The notes under the pieces are model-generated. The model had not been told where the DNA came from, searched no databases, and worked only from the letters and a program-made list of their open reading frames with translations. Below are positions 16,498-24,127 of a stretch of DNA of 44,641 nt, in pieces (the stretch's first letter is position 1; every line of letters begins with the position of its first letter). This DNA is from JANRKT01 sp033763355 (GTDB taxonomy: Bacteria > Bacteroidota > Bacteroidia > Chitinophagales > Chitinophagaceae). The position numbers were made by a program, and so were the translations under genes. Location of the stretch: positions 1-44,641 of the forward strand of contig JANRKT010000251.1 of NCBI GenBank assembly GCA_033763355.1. The letters are read 5' to 3'.

Positions 16498-17514
16498 ATG
16501 TCTTTAAGGCTGCTGTTCAAAAAGAAAAGAACTGTAAAGAAAGGACTGGTTTTAATGTATCACCGTATTGCTGATACAGGTTTTGACCCATGGAGCCTCT
16601 GCGTGTCACCTTCTCGTTTCGAAAACCAGGTAAAACTTTTAAAGAATAAATACAATGTTATCGGCTATCAGCAACTGGGTGAGTATTTTGAAGGGAACAG
16701 TGTAAAAGAAGATTTTATCCTGGTTACATTTGATGATGGCTACCTTGATAATTACGAAACTGCGGCGCCCATCCTCACCAAATACAATTGTCCTGCTATT
16801 TTTTTTATAACATCCGGCGCTATTGACAGGAGCAGGCTTTTCTGGTGGGACGTGCTTGAAGGCATATTTCTTAACCGGCGCACATTGCCATCAACTTTAA
16901 ATATTCAGGCAGGCAGTATAAATTTTTCATGTAATACTGAAACAATTGCAAGGGAAGAAAAGCTGAGGCTTTATAATGCATACGGCGCCTGGCTTTCTTT
17001 TCTTAAACAGTTAACCGACAGGCAGGCTTTGTTTCTTAAAACATGGGAATACATGCGTTACCTTCAGCCCGAATTACAGCAACAAATGCTTGGCCTTCTT
17101 CAGGAATGGAGTAAACTGAAAAAAGAAGAAATTCCGCTGCCGGGCATTATGAACATGCAACAACTCAAACAACTTTCAGAAAATACGTTGTTTGAAATAG
17201 GCGGCCACACCTTAAGCCACCCGGCCCTTGCCCATTTTGATAAAAGTATACAGGAAAAAGAAACGGGAACAAGCATCATGCAGCTTGAACAATGGCTTGG
17301 GAAAAAAATCACATGTTATTCGTATCCATTCGGAAGTTATAATAACGAAACCCTGCAGATAATAAAGGGCCTTGGTATAAAGTATGCATTTACTACCAAA
17401 CCTGAAAGCATAAATAAACAGCTATCACCAACTGAGTTGCCCAGGTTTCTTGTTAAAAACCTGGATACAGATGCCTTTGATAAAGCACTAAAAATATGGT
17501 ATGCTTTTGACTGA
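16498..17514 (+). CDS. NodB-type polysaccharide deacetylase
   Basis: The 338-residue protein carries the carbohydrate esterase 4 motifs: TFDDGY with D79 and D80 (catalytic base and metal ligand) and HTLSHP with metal ligands His237 and His241. YPFGSYN at about 279-285 provides the next motif. Between motifs 1 and 2 there is an insert of about 110 residues (about 120-230) with helical character, longer than in simple NodB enzymes. There is no signal peptide, so it may act in the cytoplasm on lipid-linked sugars or early intermediates; family members remove N- or O-acetyl groups. It is encoded within the GT2 gene series, 30 bases after the second paralogue. Confidence 0.92.
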   Translation: MSLRLLFKKKRTVKKGLVLMYHRIADTGFDPWSLCVSPSRFENQVKLLKNKYNVIGYQQLGEYFEGNSVKEDFILVTFDDGYLDNYETAAPILTKYNCPAIFFITSGAIDRSRLFWWDVLEGIFLNRRTLPSTLNIQAGSINFSCNTETIAREEKLRLYNAYGAWLSFLKQLTDRQALFLKTWEYMRYLQPELQQQMLGLLQEWSKLKKEEIPLPGIMNMQQLKQLSENTLFEIGGHTLSHPALAHFDKSIQEKETGTSIMQLEQWLGKKITCYSYPFGSYNNETLQIIKGLGIKYAFTTKPESINKQLSPTELPRFLVKNLDTDAFDKALKIWYAFD

Positions 17515-17611
17515 ATGATCACAATTGTAAACACAACAGTACAAATAATAAAAAAATGTTACTTTAGAGTTGAAACCATTACTGCAGGCGCTTACACCCT
17601 GAAACAATAAT

Positions 17612-18604
17612 ATGCAGCAACCCAACAACAGGCTACTTGATTCTCCCCCAACAATACTTCCGGTTACCGGTTCAGGCCCCAGGCCGCTGTGGTCTGTAAT
17701 GATCCCTGCATATAACTGCTCTAAATACATAAAACAAACACTTGAAAGCGTACTGGCCCAGGACAGAGGTATTGAAAATATGCAGATAGAAGTAATAGAC
17801 GATCACAGCACTGATGTTAATCTTGGAGAGCTTGTAAAGGAAATTGGTAAAGGAAGGGTAACTTATTATTGCCAGGAAACCAATGTAGGCAACCACAGGA
17901 ATTTTGTTACCTGCTTAAACAGATCAAGGGGCCACATCATACACATGCTGCATGGAGATGATACTGTAAGGCCCGGTTTTTATGAAAGCATGGAAAGGTT
18001 TTTTAATGCTTACCCTGAAGCCGTCGCTGCTTTCTGCCGCCACACATACATGGATTCTGAAAGCAGAGTTTTTTTTACTGCCGATCTTGAAAAAAAGGAG
18101 ATGGGTATACTTGATAACTGGCTAAGCAGGCTGCTTGAACGCCAGCGTATTCAAACCCCATCCATCGTTGTAAAAAGGTCTGTTTATGAACAATTAGGCG
18201 GCTTTTACGGCGTTTTATCAGCCGAGGACTGGGAAATGTGGCTGCGGATTGCTGCCAGATATCCAACAGGTTATATTCCTGAAATACTTGCCGATTACAG
18301 GATGCATACCAGCATAATTACCGGAAGGGCCATACTGAACGGGGAAAATATGCGTGATGTAAAAAAAGTGATGCAAATGTGCAAGGCGTATATTCCCGGG
18401 GAAATTTATGAACCAGCCATAAAAAAAAGCAGGAAATTCTATTCGCTTTATGCCATAAGGATGGCAAACCGGATATGGCATGAAACACAAAACAAAAGTG
18501 GCATAAGGGCGCAGATAAAAGAAGCATTAAGTTTGTGGAAGGGAATACCGGTTTATCTTAATATTGCGAAGATTTATGTAAAAATGCTTATCGGACGCAC
18601 ATGA
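17612..18604 (+). CDS. GT2 glycosyltransferase
   Basis: The 330-residue protein has the GT2 order WSVMIPAYNCSKYI, VIDDHSTD, NVGNHRNF, LHGDD (metal-binding) and SAEDWEMWLRIA, followed by YRMHTSIITG. A proline-rich 25-residue leader precedes the core. DDHSTD in place of DDGSxD and the NVGNHRNF loop mark it as a different subgroup from the tandem pair. No membrane segment is seen. Its stop codon overlaps the start of the next gene by 4 bases (ATGA), which points to coupled translation of the two enzymes. Sugar donor and acceptor cannot be read from the sequence. Confidence 0.92.
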   Translation: MQQPNNRLLDSPPTILPVTGSGPRPLWSVMIPAYNCSKYIKQTLESVLAQDRGIENMQIEVIDDHSTDVNLGELVKEIGKGRVTYYCQETNVGNHRNFVTCLNRSRGHIIHMLHGDDTVRPGFYESMERFFNAYPEAVAAFCRHTYMDSESRVFFTADLEKKEMGILDNWLSRLLERQRIQTPSIVVKRSVYEQLGGFYGVLSAEDWEMWLRIAARYPTGYIPEILADYRMHTSIITGRAILNGENMRDVKKVMQMCKAYIPGEIYEPAIKKSRKFYSLYAIRMANRIWHETQNKSGIRAQIKEALSLWKGIPVYLNIAKIYVKMLIGRT

Positions 18605-19677
18605 GTTTCGGATTTTCAATAGTAATATGTTGTTATAACAGTGCCAAACGCTTACCGGAAACGCTTAAGCATATTGCTAAGCTTGATATTCCGCCATCTG
18701 TTCCATGCGAATTAATTATTGTAAATAATGCTTCTACTGATAATACAGAAGAAGTAGTGCATGAAGAATGGGGCAGGTACTCCTCTCCCGTAAACCTCCA
18801 GGTTGTTTTTGAAAAAAACCCCGGCCTTACCGAAGCACGTAAAAAAGGATTTGGTTCAGCAAGGTATGAATACATACTGTTTTGCGATGATGACAACTGG
18901 CTGCAAAAAGATTACCTGGCAATTTGCTATAAGATATTAAAAGACCGCCCCGATATTGGTGTATTGGGCGGATATGGTGAACCCGTATTTGAGGTTGACC
19001 CGCCCGGCTGGTTTCATTATTTCAACGAAGTTAAACTGATAGCCATCGGCCCCCAGGCCAGTAAGTCAGGCCCTGTAAAATCCAAGCTGGTGTATGGCGC
19101 AGGTTCTGTTTATAAAAAAACAGCTTACCAGTTGCTGCAGTTTGAAGAATATGAATTCAACCTCACGGGAAGGCAGGGTAAGAAATTTACTTCCGGTGAA
19201 GATTATGAGTTGTGCCTTGCCACCTACCTTAATGGTTACGAAATATGGTATGAACCAAAGCTGCGGTTCAAACATTTTATTCCCTCGTCAAGGCTTACAA
19301 GGGAATATGCAGAGAAATATCTTATTGAAAGCGCTGAATGTTTGCTGATATTAAACCCATACAGCATTGCCTGCAGAACCGGGCATAAGCCAAGCGGTTT
19401 GTTTTCATTCTATTTTCATTATATAAAAAATATACTTCACCTCGCCAAAAAGGTATTGATCCACCGCATAAATATTCTTAAGCTGGGAAAAACAAGTGAT
19501 ACGGGAATAGCCAACATGCTCCACCTCCATCATTATAAATTTATGCTGAAGAGCAGCATCAATAACATCAGTCCGTCACGCAAAATTTATCAATGGGCCA
19601 ACGACCTGAAAGTAAAATTCGGGGAACAGGTAAAAAAAGAGCAAATCAATTCAACACTTGTAGCGGAAAGTGTCTAA
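18601..19677 (+). CDS. GT2 glycosyltransferase, last gene of the polysaccharide operon
   Basis: The 358-residue protein has FSIVICCYNSAKRL at the N-terminus, IIVNNASTDNT, NPGLTEARKKG, the metal-binding CDDDNW and SGEDYELCL. The VNNAS and CDDDNW forms are typical of a GT2 subgroup common in Bacteroidota exopolysaccharide loci. The C-terminal 100 residues are basic and helical and may lie on the membrane. The start overlaps the previous stop by 4 bases. It is the last plus-strand gene of the locus; the next gene is on the opposite strand. Confidence 0.92.
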   Translation: MSFGFSIVICCYNSAKRLPETLKHIAKLDIPPSVPCELIIVNNASTDNTEEVVHEEWGRYSSPVNLQVVFEKNPGLTEARKKGFGSARYEYILFCDDDNWLQKDYLAICYKILKDRPDIGVLGGYGEPVFEVDPPGWFHYFNEVKLIAIGPQASKSGPVKSKLVYGAGSVYKKTAYQLLQFEEYEFNLTGRQGKKFTSGEDYELCLATYLNGYEIWYEPKLRFKHFIPSSRLTREYAEKYLIESAECLLILNPYSIACRTGHKPSGLFSFYFHYIKNILHLAKKVLIHRINILKLGKTSDTGIANMLHLHHYKFMLKSSINNISPSRKIYQWANDLKVKFGEQVKKEQINSTLVAESV

Positions 19678-20032
19678 CCTTCACTCGCAATATATTGCCC
19701 AAAAAAAAGAAGCAGGCTGATTAGAAAACCACCTGCTTGGTCATATTGACCGATAACATGAGAAAACTCTATCTTCTTTAGCACCCGGATGTTAATCCGT
19801 TATATAGTGAGATGCTTTTGTAAGGAGAATAGAACAAAGCTACTCTACCATTCTTTAATAATCACCTCTTTCTTACCCAAACGTGAATTATGGGTGCTGA
19901 AAGCGCTGCGATATACAAGCATCACCTGGCAATACCGCCTGTACAATTTGATAATTAATTTACATGAGAAATGGGTGGATGCTGAACAGTATTAACCGTT
20001 TTGCACAAACTCTGTTCCTTCTTATAACAATT
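19678..20032. other. Convergent intergenic region between polysaccharide locus and exbD
   Basis: These 355 bases contain a hairpin near 19710-19738 and no gene that I can support. A plus-strand frame at 19789-19995 would encode 68 residues with mixed basic and aromatic content, no motif and no upstream signal, so I do not annotate it. The part next to exbD looks like untranslated 3' sequence or decayed coding sequence. Confidence 0.5.
19702..19738 (-). terminator. Rho-independent terminator read on the minus strand
   Basis: AAGCAGG (19710-19716) pairs with CCTGCTT (19732-19738) across a 15-base loop. Read on the minus strand the hairpin is followed by C and eight T residues (19702-19709), the form expected of an intrinsic terminator. 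It would end minus-strand transcription from the exbD gene about 300 bases upstream. In the plus direction there is no T tract. Confidence 0.6.
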
Positions 20033-20560
20033 TCATTGATTGCTGTAGAGCATTTTCATGTCTGTTTTATCAGGATCAATAATTGTGTAGCGTGTTATAT
20101 CATTAATAAGCATTTCATCCAGCACATCAACCAGCGCCTGGTAATTGGTTTCCTTTGCAGGCTTGATTATTACAAACATTTCATGGGCATCTCCCCATTT
20201 GCTTTTAACTTTTTCACGCTTTTGCAGCAATATCTTTCTTAAGCCGTTATTTCCTGATAAAGAAGTAAGCTGAAGCTTAGGCTCGATGGCTGTTTGCCCA
20301 TCATACCATCCTGCCCTTTTATCTTCAAGCAGTAAAACAGTTATGGTTTTACTGTCCATAACATTAATTGGCGGCCCATCTTCTTTGGGGAGAATCAGAT
20401 TTAATTTTGATGGTTCACTTAAACGGGAAGTAAAAATAAAAAAGGTAATCAGCAGAAAACCCAGGTCAACCATCGGCGTCATGTCGGGCAACGGCCTTTT
20501 ATGAAGGCGTGAGGCTTTATTTTTTTGTTCTCTTATATTGTTTAATTCTATTTGCGCCAT
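20033..20560 (-). CDS. exbD: ExbD/TolR family biopolymer transporter (third paralogue)
   Basis: The preferred start at 20560 gives 175 residues beginning MAQIELNNI. A basic cytoplasmic leader precedes DMTPMVDLGFLLITFFIF, the single membrane helix with the conserved Asp that carries protons through the ExbB-ExbD motor. The periplasmic domain ends with the pattern VDVLDEMLINDITRYTIID. It closely resembles the second ExbD of the upstream operon. A strong terminator lies between tonB and this gene, so it may be expressed independently or by read-through. An ATG at 20602 would add 14 residues without family support. Confidence 0.92.
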   Translation of the reverse strand: MAQIELNNIREQKNKASRLHKRPLPDMTPMVDLGFLLITFFIFTSRLSEPSKLNLILPKEDGPPINVMDSKTITVLLLEDKRAGWYDGQTAIEPKLQLTSLSGNNGLRKILLQKREKVKSKWGDAHEMFVIIKPAKETNYQALVDVLDEMLINDITRYTIIDPDKTDMKMLYSNQ

Positions 20561-20698
20561 AGCAGTTGTTTTCATTGAGATGAACCAACTATGTCTTTCC
20601 ACATTCCTTTCATGAATTTTATTCCGGCCGTCAGATGGTTTTATTCATCAGGTAACCAGGGATGTGATTGTCCCGCATTCTTTAGTCATATAAAACAA

Positions 20699-20725
20699 AA
20701 ATCCCTCCGGTTACCGGGGGGATTT
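20699..20725 (-). terminator. Rho-independent terminator after tonB
   Basis: AAATCCCTCCGG (20699-20710) and CCGGGGGGATTT (20714-20725) form a 12-bp stem with one mismatched or wobble position around a TTA loop. On the minus strand it is followed by TTTTTGTTTT, a good U tract. It lies 30 bases after the tonB stop and separates tonB from the third exbD. Confidence 0.75.
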
Positions 20726-20755
20726 GTATGCATTATTCAATCTTAAACTGATTAC

Positions 20756-21607
20756 TTATTCTTCCATCAACTGGAATGTAACCGGCTGCCTGCGATAGGC
20801 TTTAACCTGGCGGCCATTTTGAATAGCGGGTTTCCATTTGGGGCCTTTCTTAATGGCATTCACTGCCACTTCAGCCAGTTTGGTACCAGGGCCAAGGCAA
20901 TTTGCAACACCGGCTTCGCCGCATGAAAGCGCTTTTACTTCACTCACTCCGCCTTCCTTATCCACAATAAACAGCACTACTACTGTTCCGGATTTTCCTT
21001 CATCCTGTAATTCATCAATATTCCTTTCTATTTCACGTGTTACATACTTTGCCCATGCGCTGTTTCCGCCGGGGAATTCCGCATCAATTTCCACTTTTGT
21101 AAAAGGTTTATCATCTTCTACCGGAGCTTCTACTACACCTCCTTTATCTTCTACCGGCGGGGCAACAATACCTTCATCTTTAGTACCTTCTTGGTTTACT
21201 GTACCTATTTTCGTTTCTTCAAGTTTTTCCACTTCGGGTGGTTTCTCATCTTCTTTTACTTCCTCATCCTTAACCACTTTAGGTGGGGTAAACTTTGCCA
21301 TCTCAACTTTTGGGGGATCCGGCGGTTTTGGAGGTGGGGGCGGGGGCGGTTCATTTTTTTGTTCCTCCTGCTTTACTTCAGCTAACTGTACTTCCTGCAC
21401 CTGAACTTTGCCCTTTGAATCGTCCTTTGCAAGGCTTGCTATAAAGGAACCCAACAAAATAAGCAATGCTATGGATGCGGTGATAACCAAAGCAATGGCA
21501 AGCCGTTTATTGTACGTCTTGCGCAACTGGTAAGCGCCATAATCCTTGTTCCTTCCGTCAAATACAAGATCAAGGATGTCTGAGCTTAATATTTTGCTTA
21601 CTTCCAT
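20756..21607 (-). CDS. tonB: TonB energy-transducer protein
   Basis: The 283-residue protein has a cytoplasmic N-terminus with the segment FDGRNKDYGAYQLRK, common in Bacteroidota TonB proteins, and a single membrane helix at about 35-58. A periplasmic spacer starts with a run of seven prolines (PPPPPPPKPPDPP) and continues as an acidic Glu/Lys/Pro/Val region. The C-terminal TonB domain spans about 170-283 and includes FPGGNSAWAKYV, GTVVVLFIVDKEG and GPKWKPAIQNGRQV. It passes energy from the ExbB-ExbD motor to TonB-dependent outer membrane receptors. It is the last gene before the terminator in the exbB-exbD-exbD-tonB order. Confidence 0.96.
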   Translation of the reverse strand: MEVSKILSSDILDLVFDGRNKDYGAYQLRKTYNKRLAIALVITASIALLILLGSFIASLAKDDSKGKVQVQEVQLAEVKQEEQKNEPPPPPPPKPPDPPKVEMAKFTPPKVVKDEEVKEDEKPPEVEKLEETKIGTVNQEGTKDEGIVAPPVEDKGGVVEAPVEDDKPFTKVEIDAEFPGGNSAWAKYVTREIERNIDELQDEGKSGTVVVLFIVDKEGGVSEVKALSCGEAGVANCLGPGTKLAEVAVNAIKKGPKWKPAIQNGRQVKAYRRQPVTFQLMEE

Positions 21608-21665
21608 GATAAATAGTTTTAATCATTAAGATGCAATTACGGGCTGTATTCCATAACCCGCTTTC

Positions 21666-22202
21666 TTATTTTATTCCATTAGCTGCCTCGGTTGCCTTTA
21701 CAAGCTCATATTCAATGGGGGTAATATCCACCATTGCATAGCGCTTGATCTCACTGATGGTCATTTCATCCAGTATATCCACCGTGTTCTTGTAGGTGGC
21801 ATCCTGGCTGGGCTTAATGATCATTACCAGGTCTTCAGGATTGGTGCTTTGCTTTTTTCTTATTATTTCGTTACGGATACCCGTAAAACTGGTAGCCTGA
21901 ATTTTGGTAGGGTCAAGTCCCTCATAATAATAAACCTGGTCCGCTTTTCCCAGCATAATGGTAAAGGCGCCTGATTCTTTAACCTTATTCTGGTCTTCCT
22001 CTTTCTCCGTGTCTTTTGGGAGAAAGAGCTTCATGGCTGTTGGCTGTGCCATTGTAGTAGTGAAGATGAAGAACGTGATCAAAAGGAACCCAAGATCCAC
22101 CATCGGGGTCATATCTACCCGGGTAGAAAACTTTTTGGCTTTTTTTACGCCCGGCCCTTTTTTATGTCCGCCACTATCTCCACCGGTATCTAAACTTGCC
22201 AT
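21666..22202 (-). CDS. exbD: ExbD/TolR family biopolymer transporter (second paralogue)
   Basis: The 178-residue protein has a Gly/Lys-rich cytoplasmic leader, then DMTPMVDLGFLLITFFIF, the membrane helix with the proton-carrying Asp. The periplasmic domain contains LVMIIKPSQDATYKNTVDILDEM. The membrane helix is almost identical to that of the third paralogue and differs from the first. The stop is followed after 58 bases by tonB, and the gene starts 24 bases after the first exbD stop. It forms the inner-membrane motor with ExbB. Confidence 0.95.
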   Translation of the reverse strand: MASLDTGGDSGGHKKGPGVKKAKKFSTRVDMTPMVDLGFLLITFFIFTTTMAQPTAMKLFLPKDTEKEEDQNKVKESGAFTIMLGKADQVYYYEGLDPTKIQATSFTGIRNEIIRKKQSTNPEDLVMIIKPSQDATYKNTVDILDEMTISEIKRYAMVDITPIEYELVKATEAANGIK

Positions 22203-22226
22203 AAAATTATTTTTAGCTTTTAGAAA

Positions 22227-22883
22227 TTATTTTTTCTTGTTTTGCTGATTTTGCCTGGTTGCATACAAGGCTGTGCCCGGAGGGGCTTCCTGCGGCGCGG
22301 TAATCAGCAGAAACTTGTTCTGGTCATTTCTTTTAAATGCATTTAGGACGTTTTTGAATACGGGGTATTTGGTATCATTATCTGCTTTTATGAGCAGGTT
22401 GAGCTTACGCCCCGCATAAACGGATAATGCATCCCTCAGCCAGAAATAAAGCTCGCCACCTGTAGAATCTGAACAAGGTATGCCTTCCTGTACAACCTTT
22501 TTTTGTTCTTCAGCTTCAAGTGAAAGGAGGCTTTTTAATTTACTGAAAGGTACCCCTACACTTGGCGCATTTCTAAAGGAACTAATCTCCCTGTTAGTTA
22601 AACCAAGGTTCCTGGTAGTATTCAGGTTTTCCATTAATTGTTGCCTGAAGTCGGGATTATCCATTTGTACGAATACCCTGCCGGCTTTATCAATAGAAAT
22701 GAGGAAGGCATCTTTTTCCGGCACCTGGTCTGAAGAAACCGAACTTGGTATTTTAACCTCAACAGGCTCCTCAGGTTTAAATTTGGTAGCCAGCATGAAA
22801 AAGGACAGGATCAGAAACGCCACGTCCACAAAAGGGGTCATGTCATTCTCCGTGCTTTTCTTCGGAATTTTTACACTTGGCAT
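22227..22883 (-). CDS. exbD: ExbD/TolR family biopolymer transporter (first paralogue)
   Basis: At 218 residues this is the longest of the three ExbD proteins here. The membrane helix reads DMTPFVDVAFLILSFF and keeps the conserved Asp. The periplasmic domain has an insertion at about 90-150 containing SFRNAPSVGVPFSKLKSLLSL and a Cys. The C-terminus ends in a polar Asn/Gln/Lys tail. Divergence from the other two suggests that different ExbD chains may mix in the ExbB ring or serve different TonB proteins. It lies 66 bases after exbB. Confidence 0.95.
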   Translation of the reverse strand: MPSVKIPKKSTENDMTPFVDVAFLILSFFMLATKFKPEEPVEVKIPSSVSSDQVPEKDAFLISIDKAGRVFVQMDNPDFRQQLMENLNTTRNLGLTNREISSFRNAPSVGVPFSKLKSLLSLEAEEQKKVVQEGIPCSDSTGGELYFWLRDALSVYAGRKLNLLIKADNDTKYPVFKNVLNAFKRNDQNKFLLITAPQEAPPGTALYATRQNQQNKKK

Positions 22884-22949
22884 GTTAAAATCAGTTTATC
22901 TAAGTTAATAGATTCAAATGTTCCGTTTTTCCACAAACGCCTGCAATTC

Positions 22950-23807
22950 TTATTTATAAAGCGAAGCAAAGCTTTGGGAAAGGGTAAATCCTGATTCATC
23001 AATACCGTAGGTAATGGCGTCAATCTTGGTAGTAAAAATATTGTACATAATCAAAGCCACGCAAGATGTAGCAATACCCAAAGCTGTATTGTACAATGCC
23101 TCAGAAATACCAACTGCAAGGTCACCGGCTGCACCGGCACCACCTTCAGCTCCAAGGGCGGAGAACGACCTGATCATCCCCATTACCGTACCCAGCAGGG
23201 CAATAAGTGTACCCAGGGATACCAGTGTTGAAAGAAAAACCAGGTTCTTTGATAACATCGGGAGTTCAAGCGCTGTAGCTTCTTCTACTTCTTTTTGTAT
23301 AGCCAGCACTTTCTGGTCAGTGCTCAATCCGGGCTCTGTAATCATTTCTTTGTAGCGGCGTAAACCAGCCTTCATTACATTGGCAACTGAACCCCTTTGC
23401 TTATCGCATTCGGCCAGTGCTGCATCAACGTTTTTATTGGCCAGGTGATACTGTACTTTACGGATAAACTCTGCAATAGAACCTTTGCCTGTAGCTTTAC
23501 TGATGGTAAGGAACCTTTCAATTGAAAAGGTAACCACCATCAAAAAACAACCGATCAGCAGGGGTACGATAATACCGCCTTCATAGATCGCATTCAACGC
23601 ACCTTTGGGGCCTTTATGATGTGGCCAGAAGCCACCCGCAGGATCTGGCTTTGTAAATCCATCCGGACTACCTAATATAAACCTCCAGATAAGGTACCCG
23701 GCAACAATGCAAATGATTGGTGCAAGATAGGAAATAGCGTTACTGCTTTTTTTGGGTTGAACTGATGTAGTAGCCTTAGCAGTTGCAGTTGGTTTTGTTT
23801 CAGCCAT
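22950..23807 (-). CDS. exbB: ExbB/TolQ/MotA-family proton channel
   Basis: The 285-residue protein has an Ala/Thr/Lys-rich N-terminus and membrane segments at about 26-46, 76-97, 182-210 and 238-262. The extra N-terminal helix before the usual three is normal for Bacteroidota ExbB. The segment TLVSLGTLIALLGTVMGMIRSF and the following AVGISEALYNTALGI match the MotA/TolQ/ExbB proton-channel core. It forms the pentameric ring around ExbD that drives TonB. It is the first gene of the operon. Confidence 0.96.
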   Translation of the reverse strand: MAETKPTATAKATTSVQPKKSSNAISYLAPIICIVAGYLIWRFILGSPDGFTKPDPAGGFWPHHKGPKGALNAIYEGGIIVPLLIGCFLMVVTFSIERFLTISKATGKGSIAEFIRKVQYHLANKNVDAALAECDKQRGSVANVMKAGLRRYKEMITEPGLSTDQKVLAIQKEVEEATALELPMLSKNLVFLSTLVSLGTLIALLGTVMGMIRSFSALGAEGGAGAAGDLAVGISEALYNTALGIATSCVALIMYNIFTTKIDAITYGIDESGFTLSQSFASLYK

Positions 23808-24127
23808 GACTTTTTAATTTTTAAATTTTAGATGATCGGTTTTTGATGCGGTTTTTGGTCACACAATTCTACAGAAAATAATTTTTAAAAAGCAAAATAG
23901 CAGTATAAAAAAATTAACAGGGACACACAAGATAGGGAATTTCCAAATAGCAAAGCTTTCCTGTGTTCAATTTTCAACCTGCTAAAACCGCTTTGCACAA
24001 GGGCTGCATTTCGCTTTCCCTGCACATCTCCTGCTGCATACAAATAACCCCACCTGTATAAATTTTATTCAAACAATACCGGTTGAATCGCTGTATTGCC
24101 TAATTTCATCAGCTAAAACCAGTTTAC
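23808..24127. other. Divergent intergenic region between exbB and the metzincin gene
   Basis: These 320 A/T-rich bases hold the promoters for both directions. On the minus strand a possible element pair is listed separately. On the plus side TTG at 24083 and TAATTTCA at 24101 are a weak promoter-like pair with a short 15-base spacer. No gene is supported. Confidence 0.5.
23864..23896 (-). promoter_or_regulatory. Candidate exbB promoter
   Basis: Read on the minus strand, TTTG (23893-23896) precedes TAGAATTG (23864-23871) by 21 bases. This is a one-mismatch form of the Bacteroidota -33/-7 pair, about 57 bases before the exbB start. It is a weak call made by eye. Confidence 0.27.

Noticed and set aside
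19789..19995. 68-residue plus-strand frame
   Set aside because: Composition is odd and no motif or neighbouring signal supports it; could be decayed sequence but there is no evidence for a gene.
19744..20032. Possible tRNA or small RNA in the exbD-proximal gap
   Set aside because: No cloverleaf, no TTCGA-type arm and no CCA end could be assembled by eye.
20838..21404. 188-residue Ser/Thr/Gly-rich frame opposite tonB
   Set aside because: It is the antisense of the proline- and glutamate-rich TonB spacer; its low-complexity content is explained by that.
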